64,000 nt of DNA from Pseudomonadota bacterium. Its GTDB lineage: Bacteria; Myxococcota_A; Polyangia; Polyangiales; Polyangiaceae. The stretch covers positions 26,440 through 90,439 of the forward strand of contig JAEXCN010000578.1 of assembly GCA_023402175.1 (NCBI GenBank), in the 5' to 3' direction. The notes below the pieces were generated by a model, which was given only the letters and a program-made list of their open reading frames with translations, was not told where the DNA came from and searched no databases. The translations under genes were made by a program, and so were the position numbers. Of this stretch, positions 52,200-62,103 are shown in pieces. Within the stretch, counting starts at the first letter, position 1. Every line of letters begins with the position of its first letter.

Positions 52200-52229
52200 G
52201 GAGAGCGCGATGAGGAAAGCGCGATGACG
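52193..52229. repeat. 14-nt tandem repeat carrying stop, ribosome-site and start signals
   Basis: GCGATGAGGAGAGC (52193-52206) and GCGATGAGGAAAGC (52207-52220) are followed by GCGATGACG (52221-52229). The first ATGAG includes the stop of the upstream gene, the AGGA tracts are ribosome sites and the last ATG (52224) starts the next gene. Confidence 0.85.
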
Positions 52230-55058
52230 CCGAGCGGAGCGTTCTCCGACGCGACGCCGCGCGCGATCGTCTCGCGCGTGCTCGCTGTCATCGCGGCGAT
52301 CGGCGCATGCGTCGTCGCATGGCGGTTCGGCGGCGGGGCCGAGCGCGCAGGCGGGCCTCCGCATGGAGCGAGCTCGGCGAGCCTCGCGGCGTCGTCCGCA
52401 GCAGCGCTTCGCCCCGACGCGAAGCTCGGCGACGGCTACGAAGTCTCGGTCCGACTGATCGAGGTGGCGAAGGACGCGCGCTTCGAGATGCCGCATGCCG
52501 ATGCCGCTCGCGCGGTGATGAAGGCGCACTGGCGGCAGCAGAAGCCGCCGTTCTTCCCGATGACCGGAGACGCAGCGCGCTTCGTCACGACCATCGCCCT
52601 CCGAACGAGCGCGTCCGAGACGCAGTGGGCGATGGCGCTCGGAAAGGAGGGGAAGGCCTGGGCGCCCGATGTACGCGTCTGGAACATGAACGAGGGCAGC
52701 TTCGATCATCGCGAGGCGCTCGTCTCGCCGACCCCGGGATCGATCGCGTTCCACGTGAACGTTCCGCAGGGCGCGAAGCTCACGTTCGCCGAAGGGACCG
52801 TCAACGCGACCGAGGAGGCGACCGCGTTCGTCGTCTCCGTGCTCGACAGCAAGGGCACCTTGCACGTCGTCCACCGCCACGTCCTGCAGCCCGCGGCGTC
52901 GCGCACGTGGACGGACGCGAGCTGCGACCTCTCACCATTCGCAGGACAGCAGGTCGAGCTCCGGTTCGCGACCGAGACGACGAAGGCGAGCGCGACCGAC
53001 GACCCAAAGGCTCGAGCGAGGTCGCGCGATCCCGCCCCGCCGGCGAGCGCGTACAGCGGGCCCGGCAACGCTCGGCCGAACGTGGATGCGGGCGTCGTGA
53101 GGGAAGACGTCCTCGCGACGCCGAGCGCACCCGTCGCGCTTTGGGGCAACCCGACGATCCTCGCGAAGGCGACGCCCCGCGTTCCGTACAACGTGCTCTG
53201 GATCGTCGTCGATGCGCTTCGGCCGGACGTGATCGCGAGCTTCCGCGACGACGCGGAGGACGCAGCGAAGCAGGCGGCGCCGCTCCCGCCGCTCGAGGCG
53301 CTGCTCCCGAAGGTGCCCGGGCTGACGCCGGAGATCGACGATCTCGCACGGCGAGGCGCGCGCTTCACGCATGCGTATTCGGCGGCATCGTGGACGCGGC
53401 CCGGGACGCTTGCGATGCTCGCCGGAGCGCGATCGAGCGAGCTCGGGATCGACGCGACGGAGTGGCTCGTGACACCTACGCAAGCGGCTCGCTTCTACGC
53501 CTCGGATCCACCGCTGCTTCCGCTGGCGCTCCGCCGGCACAACGTGACGACGCGCGCGTTCGTGAACAACTACTTCATGGTCGGCTACGCGCCCGTCGGT
53601 GTCGACATGGGCTTCGAGCGCGTCGACGACCATCGCTACCGGACGCGCGACACGCTCGAGATCACCAAGGACGCGACGCAGTGGATCCGGGAGAACAAGG
53701 ACACGCGCTTCTTCGCGTTCGTGAACTACAACTCGCCGCACGAGCCGTACGAGCCGCCGGCGAAGCACCTCGACAGGGTCCCAGGGCCGCCGGCCGGTCC
53801 GAAGGACACGATCGCTCGGCTGTACATGGCCGAAGCCGCGAAGGACGACGAGGCCATAGGCGTGCTCATGCGGACGCTCGACGAGACCGGCCTGCGCGAG
53901 CGCACGATCGTCGTCGTCACGGCCGATCACGGCGAGACCATGTCGTCGGCGCATGCCGGGACGAGCGGCCTCGACAAGACGCCGATCCGCTACCATCACT
54001 CCGTCAGCAACTTCGAGGAGACGACGAAGGTGCCGATCGTGATCGTCGCGCCCGGCATCATTCCTCCCGACACGGAGGTGAAGGCGCGCGTTCGGACGAT
54101 CGACATCGCGCCGACGGTGCTCGACCTCCTCGGCGTCGAGGCGCATCCGCGGACGAGCGGGAAGTCGCTCCTCCCGCTCGCGAAGGGGCAGCGGGAAGCG
54201 GAAGAGCGGGTCGTCGTGTCCGAGGGAAGGGGCTCGCGCTCGATCATGCACGGACGCTGGCGTCTCGTCGTTCGCGAGGGTGCGGCGAAGATCGTGGTGC
54301 AGGGCGACCGCACGCGAGAGACGGAGGCCGAGCTCTTCGATCTCGTCGACGATCCGGGCGAGCGGCGCGATCTCGCGCCGAAGAAGCCGGAGCTCGTGGC
54401 GGAGATGAAGGCGCGCCTCGAAGCCGCGCTGAAGAACGCGCCCGTCGCCGGCGGAGCGCGCTCGCTCTCGACCAACGCTCCGGCTGGATCTGCCGCGGAT
54501 GTGCGGGCCGACCAACAGAAGCCGCCGATGCTTCATCTCAGGTTCGTCGGTGGAGAGTCGGCGCGGCGCGTATCGGGATCGATCCTCATCGGCGACACGA
54601 AGACCCAGCCGACGTCGTACGACGTGCTCCCGGTCGAGCTCGGTCGCGATGCGTTCCATCGCGAAGGCGGCAAGATCGACGTCGCCTTCCGTACGAGCCC
54701 GTCGGGGCCCGTCGGCTTCGACATCGTCGTCGATCCGCCGGGCACACCCGTCGGCTGGGAGCTCTGGCTCGACGACAAGCCGTGGCCGGACGAGGGCGTC
54801 TTCGGCGGCTCGTTCGGCCTGCTGTCACCCGTCCTGCGGAAGGGCATCGCGACCGACGAAGCTCGGCTCGCCGCGCAGGCGACGATGCTCCCGACGATCG
54901 ACCCACGACGGGACGTCGGGCTCTTCGTCACGCGCGACCGCCGCGCCGGTGATGCCGATGTGGCCCGAGAAGGGGCCGACGAAGGCGCCGAGGAGATGGC
55001 GCGGCTCCTGAAGGAATGGGGCTACGCCCACGGCTCGAGCACCAAGCCGCCGAAGTGA
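52224..55058 (+). CDS. Second sulfatase/alkaline-phosphatase-superfamily hydrolase with large N-terminal domain
   Basis: This is 944 residues. One N-terminal helix (ATPRAIVSRVLAVIAAIGAC) anchors it. Residues about 60-300 are a beta-rich region of unknown family. The catalytic domain begins NVLWIVVDALRPDVIASF (residue about 330). The nucleophile region TRPGTLAMLAG again places Thr where sulfatases have Cys. The metal motif is VTADHGETMSS near 570, and an HHSVSNFEETTKVPIV segment follows. A C-terminal 160 residues (from about 770) is an extra beta-domain. It starts 25 nt after the previous gene through a tandem repeat of ribosome sites, so the two are one unit. Target probably an envelope polymer or lipid. 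Confidence 0.82.
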   Translation: MTPSGAFSDATPRAIVSRVLAVIAAIGACVVAWRFGGGAERAGGPPHGASSASLAASSAAALRPDAKLGDGYEVSVRLIEVAKDARFEMPHADAARAVMKAHWRQQKPPFFPMTGDAARFVTTIALRTSASETQWAMALGKEGKAWAPDVRVWNMNEGSFDHREALVSPTPGSIAFHVNVPQGAKLTFAEGTVNATEEATAFVVSVLDSKGTLHVVHRHVLQPAASRTWTDASCDLSPFAGQQVELRFATETTKASATDDPKARARSRDPAPPASAYSGPGNARPNVDAGVVREDVLATPSAPVALWGNPTILAKATPRVPYNVLWIVVDALRPDVIASFRDDAEDAAKQAAPLPPLEALLPKVPGLTPEIDDLARRGARFTHAYSAASWTRPGTLAMLAGARSSELGIDATEWLVTPTQAARFYASDPPLLPLALRRHNVTTRAFVNNYFMVGYAPVGVDMGFERVDDHRYRTRDTLEITKDATQWIRENKDTRFFAFVNYNSPHEPYEPPAKHLDRVPGPPAGPKDTIARLYMAEAAKDDEAIGVLMRTLDETGLRERTIVVVTADHGETMSSAHAGTSGLDKTPIRYHHSVSNFEETTKVPIVIVAPGIIPPDTEVKARVRTIDIAPTVLDLLGVEAHPRTSGKSLLPLAKGQREAEERVVVSEGRGSRSIMHGRWRLVVREGAAKIVVQGDRTRETEAELFDLVDDPGERRDLAPKKPELVAEMKARLEAALKNAPVAGGARSLSTNAPAGSAADVRADQQKPPMLHLRFVGGESARRVSGSILIGDTKTQPTSYDVLPVELGRDAFHREGGKIDVAFRTSPSGPVGFDIVVDPPGTPVGWELWLDDKPWPDEGVFGGSFGLLSPVLRKGIATDEARLAAQATMLPTIDPRRDVGLFVTRDRRAGDADVAREGADEGAEEMARLLKEWGYAHGSSTKPPK

Positions 55059-55253
55059 GTCGCACACGGCGGTCGTGTCACGGGGACGTCACAGTGCCGC
55101 TGCTGCTGACCCTGACTGGGTCGCCGTGACGGAACGTCGAGCGTGCCAAACACGGCCGCGGTCGCGAGCACCAGACCGGACGAGATCGAGGCGCATCGGA
55201 TGCTCATGGTCATCGCACCGGACTATCCGATCGGGTAGTGTGCGGCGCTCCCC

Positions 55254-56639
55254 ATGCGTCTCGCCTCGCTCCTCGGCCCCGACTTGAAACAGGTCCTGAA
55301 GGAGGACCCGGATCAGGTGCGCGAGCTGCTCGGCGAGATCCATCCCGAGGACCTTGCCGACCTCATCGGCGACCTCGATGCCGACGAGGCGGCCGAGCTT
55401 CTCGCGCGACTTCCTGCCGAGGACGCGGCGCCCATCTTCGAGCGTCTCGACGAGGAGGAGCAGGGCGAGATCGTCGAGGTGATGCCGCCCGAGAGCGTCG
55501 CGCACATCGCCAGCGAGATGGCGCCCGACGATCGCGCCGACCTCTTCAGTCTACTTCCCGAGTCCGTCGGCGACGTCATCCTCGAGAAGCTCGAGGAGGT
55601 CGACCCGAAGGCCGCGGAGGACGTCCGCGAGATCGAAAAGTGGCCGGAGACGAGCGCCGGTCACCTCATGACGACCGCGTATGTCTCGGTGAACCCGGAC
55701 ATCACCGTCCGATCCGCCGTCGATGCGGTGCGGGCGCACGCCGAGAACCACCACGAGAACGTCTACAACGTCTACGCGCTCGATCCGCGGAAGCGCCTCA
55801 TCGGGATCGCCTCTCTCCGCGACCTGCTCCTCGCGTCGGCGCTCCAGCCGTTGAACGAGATTCTCCGGACGAACATCATCAGCGTGCCTCCCCTCGAGGA
55901 CCAGGAAGAGGTCGCTCGGAAGATGGCCAAGTACGACCTCAACGTCATGCCCGTCGTCGACGACAAGGGCACGATCCTCGGGGTCATCACGATCGACGAC
56001 ATCGTCGACGTCCTCACGCAGGAGCAGACGGAAGACGTCCAGAAGCTCGGCGGTGTCGAGCCGCTCGACGTTCCGTACTTCCGAACGAGCTTCTTGACCT
56101 TCATCAAGAAGCGGGGTGGCTGGCTCTTCATCCTCTTCTTCGGGGAGTTCTTCACCCAGACGGCGCTCCGCCACTACGACCCCGTCCTCGACGCGATCCA
56201 CGGGTCGGCCTACTACATCCCGCTCCTCATCTCGGCCGGTGGAAACTCGGGATCGCAATCGTCGACGCTGGTCATCCGGGGCATGGCCGTCGGCGAGATC
56301 AAGCTGCGCGACTGGTGGCGGATCCTCGTCCGCGAGCTCGCGATGGGGCTCGTGCTCGGGATCGGCCTCGGGGCGGTCGGGTTCGGGCGCGTCCTCATGT
56401 ACCCGGAGCAACATGTCGATTTCGCGTTCACCGTGGCGCTCACCCTGGTCGGCATCGTCGTCACCGGTTGCGTCGTCGGCGCGATGCTCCCGATCATCCT
56501 CAAGCGCGTCGGAATGGACCCAGCGACGAGCTCGACGCCGTTCATCGCGAGCCTCGTCGACGTGCTCGGCATCATCATCTTCGTCCACATGGCGAAGATC
56601 GTGATGGCAGCCGTCCTCGCCAGCCACGGTGTGCACTGA
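55254..56639 (+). CDS. mgtE: Magnesium transporter MgtE
   Basis: This is 461 residues with the full MgtE plan: the acidic N-terminal domain (residues 10-125; EDPDQVRELLGEIHPEDLAD, DADEAAELLARLP), two CBS domains (about 135-260; AGHLMTTAYVSVNPDITV, GVITIDDIVDVL) and a five-helix membrane domain with the pore signature LLISAGGNSGSQSSTLVIRG and PFIASLVDVLGIIIF. The N domain and CBS domains sense Mg2+ and gate the channel. The start at 55254 is followed at once by family sequence. It is upstream of an RCC1 gene, 5 bp away. Confidence 0.95.
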   Translation: MRLASLLGPDLKQVLKEDPDQVRELLGEIHPEDLADLIGDLDADEAAELLARLPAEDAAPIFERLDEEEQGEIVEVMPPESVAHIASEMAPDDRADLFSLLPESVGDVILEKLEEVDPKAAEDVREIEKWPETSAGHLMTTAYVSVNPDITVRSAVDAVRAHAENHHENVYNVYALDPRKRLIGIASLRDLLLASALQPLNEILRTNIISVPPLEDQEEVARKMAKYDLNVMPVVDDKGTILGVITIDDIVDVLTQEQTEDVQKLGGVEPLDVPYFRTSFLTFIKKRGGWLFILFFGEFFTQTALRHYDPVLDAIHGSAYYIPLLISAGGNSGSQSSTLVIRGMAVGEIKLRDWWRILVRELAMGLVLGIGLGAVGFGRVLMYPEQHVDFAFTVALTLVGIVVTGCVVGAMLPIILKRVGMDPATSSTPFIASLVDVLGIIIFVHMAKIVMAAVLASHGVH

Positions 56640-56643
56640 CGCG

Positions 56644-57771
56644 ATGGCCCGAGGTGTCGTCAAAAGCTTCGTGATCGTCGCTGCCGTTCTCGCGGCGTCG
56701 ACGTCGCTCGGCTGCAAGCGAAGCAAGCCGCCCATCGCGTCGCGGGTGTGGCTCGGGCCGACCGGAGGATGCGTCGAGACGCCGATGCACAAGACGAGCG
56801 GGACGTTCGCGTGCTGGGGCGTCAACGACGCCGGCCAGATCGGGGACGGCACGACGACGGCGAGGCTCTCGGCCATGAGGCAGAGCTTCGCGGTCGGCAA
56901 GGTCACCGAGATGGCGCTCGGCGAGAAGCACTCGTGCGCCGTGTTCGACCAGAAGAGCGTGGCGTGCTGGGGCGACGGCAGCCGCGGCCAGCTCGGGTCG
57001 GCGATCCCGAACAGCCTCGTCCCCGTGAAGGTGAGCGACGCGAGCGGCCCCGCGCTCGCCGTCGGCGTCGGTGGCGCCCACACGTGCATCCTGAGCGGCG
57101 CGGGAGACGAGCTTCGATGTTTCGGCGCCGACGACGAAGGTCAGCTCGGCGGCACCAAGGACGAGCGCGGCGCGTGGCCGAAGGGGCCGATCAAGGCGTT
57201 CGCCCTCGGCGCCGCCCACACGTGCGTGGCGTACGGAAAGAGCGGCACGAACGAGCACGAAAATGTGCTCTGCCGAGGTCGTGCCGTCGCGGCGCCGCGC
57301 GAGCCGGTGCTCGGATCGGTCGTCGTGAAGGAGCTCGCCGCCGGCGGCGATCACACGTGCGCGCTGCTCGAGGACGCGACCGTTCGTTGCTGGGGAAAGA
57401 ACGACGCAGGACAGCTCGGCGACGGCACGACGAACGACGCCGCCGTGCCGGTCCACATCCCCGAGCTCCAGGGCATCGCGCAGGTCGCGGCCGGGCTCCG
57501 TCATACGTGCGCGCTGCTCCGTAACGGGACGATCGCGTGTTGGGGCGACAACAGCCGGCATCAGCTCGCGAGCGGGACGACGGAGAACAGCTCGCATCCG
57601 AAGATCGTCGTCGGCCTCGTCGGGGCGAGGGAGATCGTCGCCGCGGGCGATGGGACGTGCACCCGGCTCGACGGCGGCTACGTCCGGTGCTGGGGCGCGA
57701 ACGACCGGGGCGAGCTCGGCGATGGCACGACGGTGGAACACACTGTTCCAGCGCAGATCCGTTTCCGCTGA
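56644..57771 (+). CDS. RCC1-repeat lipoprotein
   Basis: This is 375 residues from the ATG at 56644, 5 bp after the mgtE stop. Signal MARGVVKSFVIVAAVLAAS ending TSLGC (residue 24) is a lipobox. About seven repeats have the pattern HxCAL…VRCWGKNDAGQLGDGTT; the second to fourth are somewhat irregular (LSGAGDELRCFGADDEGQLG). A seven-blade propeller outside the cytoplasm is expected. Blade cysteines are conserved as in the RCC1 protein at 36414-37667, but the rest of the sequence is quite different. Probably co-transcribed with mgtE by spacing; any functional link is unknown. Confidence 0.88.
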   Translation: MARGVVKSFVIVAAVLAASTSLGCKRSKPPIASRVWLGPTGGCVETPMHKTSGTFACWGVNDAGQIGDGTTTARLSAMRQSFAVGKVTEMALGEKHSCAVFDQKSVACWGDGSRGQLGSAIPNSLVPVKVSDASGPALAVGVGGAHTCILSGAGDELRCFGADDEGQLGGTKDERGAWPKGPIKAFALGAAHTCVAYGKSGTNEHENVLCRGRAVAAPREPVLGSVVVKELAAGGDHTCALLEDATVRCWGKNDAGQLGDGTTNDAAVPVHIPELQGIAQVAAGLRHTCALLRNGTIACWGDNSRHQLASGTTENSSHPKIVVGLVGAREIVAAGDGTCTRLDGGYVRCWGANDRGELGDGTTVEHTVPAQIRFR

Positions 57772-57796
57772 CGAAGGACGCGCTAGGCTTCGCCTC

Positions 57797-58765
57797 ATGC
57801 AGCGTCTCTCGCGCAGGCAAGCCATCGCCTCTGCGGCCGGCATCGCGCTCGTCGGCTGTCGCACGGACCCGCCGCAGCCGATCGACACGGGCAGGGAAGG
57901 GGCGAGGGACTCGAACCCGACCTCGGCTCGGATCGTCGAGCACATCGTCGATGCCATGCCGACGCGCGACGGCGCCGGTGTAAAGCTCCGCCGTGCGATC
58001 GGCGGCCGAGCGCTGTCGATGCTCGATCCGTTCCTCCTGCTCGACGAGTTCCACTCCGACGATCCGAACGACTACGCGGCGGGATTTCCGGATCATCCCC
58101 ATCGCGGCTTCGAGACGGTCACGTACATGCTCGAAGGCGCGATGGAGCACCGCGACAGCGTCGGCAACTCCGGCCGTCTCCGTCCCGGCAGCGCGCAGTG
58201 GATGACCGCGGGGCGCGGGATCGTCCACTCGGAGATGCCGAAGCAGGAACGCGGCCTCATGTGGGGCTTCCAGCTCTGGGTCAACCTCCCGCGCGCGCGG
58301 AAGATGATCAAGCCGCGTTACCAGGACATCGCGCCCGATCACATACCCGAGCTCGATCGCGATGGTGCTCGCGTACGCGTCGTCGCTGGGAGCGCGTTCG
58401 GCGCGAGCGGACCGATCACGGGCATCGACGTCGACCCGCTCTTCCTCGACGTCACCGTCACGAAGGGCGTTCGCTTCGAGACGCCGATCGCGCCGGAGCA
58501 CAACGCGTTCGCGTTCGTGACCGACGGCGCCGTCCGGCTCGGACCGTCACGCGCCGAGGTGCGCGCGGGTCAGCTGGCCGTGCTCGGACGCGGCGATCGC
58601 GTCGTCGCGAGCTGCGACGCGACCTCCGGAAGAATGGTGCTCATCGCCGGGCGTCCGATCGGCGAGCCGGTCGCGCGCGGCGGGCCGTTCGTGATGAACA
58701 CGCAGGACGAGATCCGCCAGGCGTGGGACGACTACCGATCCGGCCGCCTCGTTGGCGGCGTCTGA
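57797..58765 (+). CDS. Exported pirin-family protein with twin-arginine lipoprotein signal
   Basis: This is 322 residues. The N-terminus MQRLSRRQAIASAAGIALVG C combines an S-R-R-Q twin-arginine motif and a lipobox (ALVGC). The pirin cupin follows at about 50-180: RAIGGRALSMLDPFLLLDEF, FPDHPHRGFETVTYMLEGAM and GRGIVHSEMPKQ with the metal His set. A second cupin is at about 190-300. Most pirins are cytoplasmic, so the Tat/lipoprotein signal is unusual. Its last 34 bases overlap the 3' end of the convergent AsmA-like gene. Confidence 0.85.
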   Translation: MQRLSRRQAIASAAGIALVGCRTDPPQPIDTGREGARDSNPTSARIVEHIVDAMPTRDGAGVKLRRAIGGRALSMLDPFLLLDEFHSDDPNDYAAGFPDHPHRGFETVTYMLEGAMEHRDSVGNSGRLRPGSAQWMTAGRGIVHSEMPKQERGLMWGFQLWVNLPRARKMIKPRYQDIAPDHIPELDRDGARVRVVAGSAFGASGPITGIDVDPLFLDVTVTKGVRFETPIAPEHNAFAFVTDGAVRLGPSRAEVRAGQLAVLGRGDRVVASCDATSGRMVLIAGRPIGEPVARGGPFVMNTQDEIRQAWDDYRSGRLVGGV

Positions 58766-61700
58766 GTTTCGCTCTTGCCGTCACGGCTTCGCTCTCCCGT
58801 CCCGGGCTCGTGTCCGCGGTCGTCGAGCTCCTTCTCTGGTGAGGCGCCCACTCGGGCCTTCACATCCTTCACGGTCCGCTCCTGCTCGCGGAGCCAGCCG
58901 TCGAGACCGAAGAAGCGTGGGCTCGTGCCGTCGTTGTCGAGACGAAGGCCGACCGAGACCGGGCCCTTCTCGACGACGAACGCGCCTCGCCGGCCCTCCT
59001 CCTGGAGCGCAAACGAGCCGCGTAGCGCGATGTCGCCGCCGCTCGCGGACACGTCCGAGACGACGACGCTCTGCGGGGCGACGTGCAAGCGAGCGTAGGC
59101 TCGGAGCTTTGGCATCTGCACGAGGCCGACGAGCAGCTTCGGCACAGAGTCGCGAAGGAGAATGCCAAGGAGCGGCCGCGCGTCGTCCGCATCGAGCCGT
59201 GCGATGGCATCGAGCGTGGGAGTGTCGCTCGTCCCGCGCTGCGTTTCGGTTCCAAGAACCCGGAGCGAGGCCTTCTCCAGGACGACGTCTCCCTTCCAGT
59301 GTGCGGCTTCGGCGGCGGCGTGATCGACGGAGACGTCGCGGAGCGCGAGGTGCGAGCCCGAGAGGTCGATCGTCGACGTGTCCGGGTCGAACCCCGCCAC
59401 GGTGGTTCGTAGCGCGAAGTCGCCGCGGAGCCGCGTCTTCGAGATCGCGACGCCGCCATGGGTGATGTCGAGCGCGAGCGTTCCTTGTCCGGTGCGCGCC
59501 GAAGACGAGAGCTCGATCGTGCCGTACGCAGTCGCGGCCCCCGACTCGATGCGGATCGCCTTGCCGGCGGGCACGAGGACCTGCAGCGCCCGCGCGTCGG
59601 GGATCTCCGTCCGCCCGAGGACGAGGCGAGCGTCGACGCCGCGGAGCACGGGGTGCGCGATGTCGAGGTCGCGCGTCTTGCCGGTCAGCTCGACACCTTC
59701 TCCGGTGAGCTCGCTGGCTCCGTCGTTTCCGAAGCGCCCGTGGACGTCGCGGATCGCGAGCCGCGAGGCGCCGAGGGACATGAGCTTCTTCTCGAGGTCC
59801 CAGCGGTCGATCGCCAGATCGGCGACGGTATCTCCGTGCACGGTGAACGACGCCGTACGCACGCCCATGCGCGACGCTCGCACGCGCGCGCGACCTCGCG
59901 CGGTGTGCTTCGTGATCTCGAGTCTCGCGTCGGCGTCGAACGTTCCGTCGTTCGACGCGAAGCCGTACGTCGCTCTGTCCGGCAAGAACGCGTCGAGACC
60001 AGCCGGGTCCGTGACCTTGCCGCCGAGGAGCTTCGCGGTCACGTCGACGCGTGCCAGCGGATCGGCGAAGGCGAATCGCTGGCTCCGGAGGCCGACCTCG
60101 ATCCGATCGATCGACGCGAGCGTCTTCGGATCGTCGCGCTTCGAGATGGTGACCCCAGTGACGTCGATCGACGCATCGTCGATCGCGAGATCGCCGTGCT
60201 CCCACTTCCAGTCGTGCACCTTCGCGCGCGCGTCCACTGCCGCGCGCACGCGGACGTCGCCGAGCTCGAAGCCGAGCGCCCGCGAACGTGCGTGAAGCTC
60301 TCCGCGCGCGAGGTGATCCTCGATGGCGACGTGTCCGTCGAGCGCGAAGCGAGATCGACCGCGCACGACCTTCATGTGCTTCTTCGGGAGATAGCTGGCG
60401 AGGAGCTCGAGATCGAGGAGCGACGCGTCTCGCATCTCGAACGACGCTTCGAGCGAGCGAAGCGGATCGGCGAGATCGACCTCGTGTGACTTTGCCTCGA
60501 GCAAGAGGCCCGACGCTTCGATCTTCGGAGCCCGAGGATCGCTCTCCGACGCGAGCTTGCCGTCGGAGAAGCGTATCGAGACGTTCGCGTCCTCGACCAG
60601 GTTCTTCTCCCACCGGAACGCGCCGAACGACGCACTCACGTCGAATGTCCCGCGCGCTTGTATCTTCGCGAGGCGGGCGTCGAGATCGTCCGCATGCAGC
60701 GTCCCGTTGCCGGTCGCGCGGCGATCCGCTGCGAAGACTTCGACGCGTGCGTTCGCGCGCGCGGACCCGCTCGTGATCCCGACCGCCTCGGGAAGGTAGG
60801 CCTCGAGAACGCTCGCATCGGGCAGATCGACATCGGAAACATCGATGACGGCGTGCGCGTCGCGGAGCGGCTCTGTCGCGAGATCGAGCTCGTGTGCGTC
60901 GGCGGTGACGTCGATGCGGGGAGCGCGGAGGACGCCGACCGCATCGGCGCGCACGAGCGCGACGTCCTTCAGCGTGGCCTTTGCGCGGAGCTCGCTTCCG
61001 TGAGGCTGCTCGACGACCTCGGACGTCAGGTCGACGGCCGCGTAGCCGATGATGTTCGCCTTCGACACGAGCGCACGTGGCGTCTCGAGCTCGATGCGCG
61101 TCCCAGGCGCAAGCACCCCGCGCTCGATCCGGACCGCGAGCCGCGGCGCGTCGACCTCGCTCGAGAGCGTGACATCGCCGGGCAATCCGAACGGCAGCAT
61201 CGCGGGATCGGCGAGCGATGCGCTGAGGTCCGTCCCGATCGTGAAGTACCGGAGCACGCCGTTGCCCTCGATCGCGCGTGGATCGAAGCGCTCGGCCGTG
61301 ACGTCCGCCGTTCCGCCGACACGGTTCGCGAGAGCCGCGGAGGCTCCGGCGGTCACGCGTCCGGTGCGGACGAGCACGTGCGCAGGGCCAATCTCGACCG
61401 CGCGGATCGGCTTCAGGTAGAAGCGTCCAGTGATGTGGGCGTCGCCCTCGAAGCGACCGCGATCGATCCAGACCTCGCGCACGTCCTCGGCGATGACGTC
61501 CTCGAGGCGAATGGTCCAGAGCTCGTACTTCGAGTCCTCCCAGCGCTCCAGCGAAGGCGGGCCCGCGGGGCGGACCGAGAACGCCGGGAAGCCGTCGATG
61601 GGCGGCAGCTGGGCGATCTCGTCGATCGTGTCGGGCCACGCATCGAGCTTCTGACGAATGCGCATGCTGATCCCGCGCCCGTGCGCGCGCGCCACGTCGA

Positions 61701-62022
61701 AGCGGCGCTGCACGAGCGCGAGGAGGTGGACGTCGAACTCGATCTCGTCGATCGAGAGCCGCCATTCGACGTTGTTGTCGCTCGACCGAATGCTGAGCTC
61801 GCGCGCGTGGATCCTCCCCGGGAAGATCGACCAACCGTCTCGATAGTGGACGTCGAGCATCTCGGGGGCCTGGTTGACGACCCGGTCGAAGAGCGACGTG
61901 GAGAGGAACACGTTCATCCCGACGACGTAGAGGACGTAGAGCGACAAGACCGCCACAGCTGCGGCGCGGAGGACGCGCCAGGTAACTCGGGTTCGCCGGG
62001 GTTCTGCGTCGGACTTCGCCAC
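58732..62022 (-). CDS. AsmA/TamB-like large periplasmic membrane protein
   Basis: This is 1096 residues. One N-terminal membrane helix (RVLRAAAVAVLSLYVLYVVG, residues 16-36) is followed by about 1030 residues of beta-rich repeats, with segments of the AsmA type (HARELSIRSSDNNVEWRLSI, ASGLLLEAKSHEVDLADPLR, LRGDFALRTTVAGFDPD). A short Lys/Arg/Glu tail ends it. Proteins of this shape bridge inner and outer membranes and conduct phospholipids. No TamB C-terminal DUF490 signature is obvious, so subfamily is unsure. It is read with the gene at 62104-63036 (82 bp upstream) and overlaps the pirin gene tail-to-tail. Confidence 0.75.
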   Translation of the reverse strand: MAKSDAEPRRTRVTWRVLRAAAVAVLSLYVLYVVGMNVFLSTSLFDRVVNQAPEMLDVHYRDGWSIFPGRIHARELSIRSSDNNVEWRLSIDEIEFDVHLLALVQRRFDVARAHGRGISMRIRQKLDAWPDTIDEIAQLPPIDGFPAFSVRPAGPPSLERWEDSKYELWTIRLEDVIAEDVREVWIDRGRFEGDAHITGRFYLKPIRAVEIGPAHVLVRTGRVTAGASAALANRVGGTADVTAERFDPRAIEGNGVLRYFTIGTDLSASLADPAMLPFGLPGDVTLSSEVDAPRLAVRIERGVLAPGTRIELETPRALVSKANIIGYAAVDLTSEVVEQPHGSELRAKATLKDVALVRADAVGVLRAPRIDVTADAHELDLATEPLRDAHAVIDVSDVDLPDASVLEAYLPEAVGITSGSARANARVEVFAADRRATGNGTLHADDLDARLAKIQARGTFDVSASFGAFRWEKNLVEDANVSIRFSDGKLASESDPRAPKIEASGLLLEAKSHEVDLADPLRSLEASFEMRDASLLDLELLASYLPKKHMKVVRGRSRFALDGHVAIEDHLARGELHARSRALGFELGDVRVRAAVDARAKVHDWKWEHGDLAIDDASIDVTGVTISKRDDPKTLASIDRIEVGLRSQRFAFADPLARVDVTAKLLGGKVTDPAGLDAFLPDRATYGFASNDGTFDADARLEITKHTARGRARVRASRMGVRTASFTVHGDTVADLAIDRWDLEKKLMSLGASRLAIRDVHGRFGNDGASELTGEGVELTGKTRDLDIAHPVLRGVDARLVLGRTEIPDARALQVLVPAGKAIRIESGAATAYGTIELSSSARTGQGTLALDITHGGVAISKTRLRGDFALRTTVAGFDPDTSTIDLSGSHLALRDVSVDHAAAEAAHWKGDVVLEKASLRVLGTETQRGTSDTPTLDAIARLDADDARPLLGILLRDSVPKLLVGLVQMPKLRAYARLHVAPQSVVVSDVSASGGDIALRGSFALQEEGRRGAFVVEKGPVSVGLRLDNDGTSPRFFGLDGWLREQERTVKDVKARVGASPEKELDDRGHEPGTGERSRDGKSETQTPPTRRPDR

Positions 62023-62103
62023 GCCGGCCCCGTTGCACGCTGCGCGCCGCGGCCACTTCGCCGGGCGGGTTGCCGCGCGGATCCCTCGCGATTGGCGTAA
62101 CGC

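Noticed and set aside
55077..55135. GTCACGG…CCGTGAC inverted words before mgtE as a possible Mg2+-responsive leader
   Set aside because: Short arms, long gap and no M-box features; not enough for a riboswitch call.
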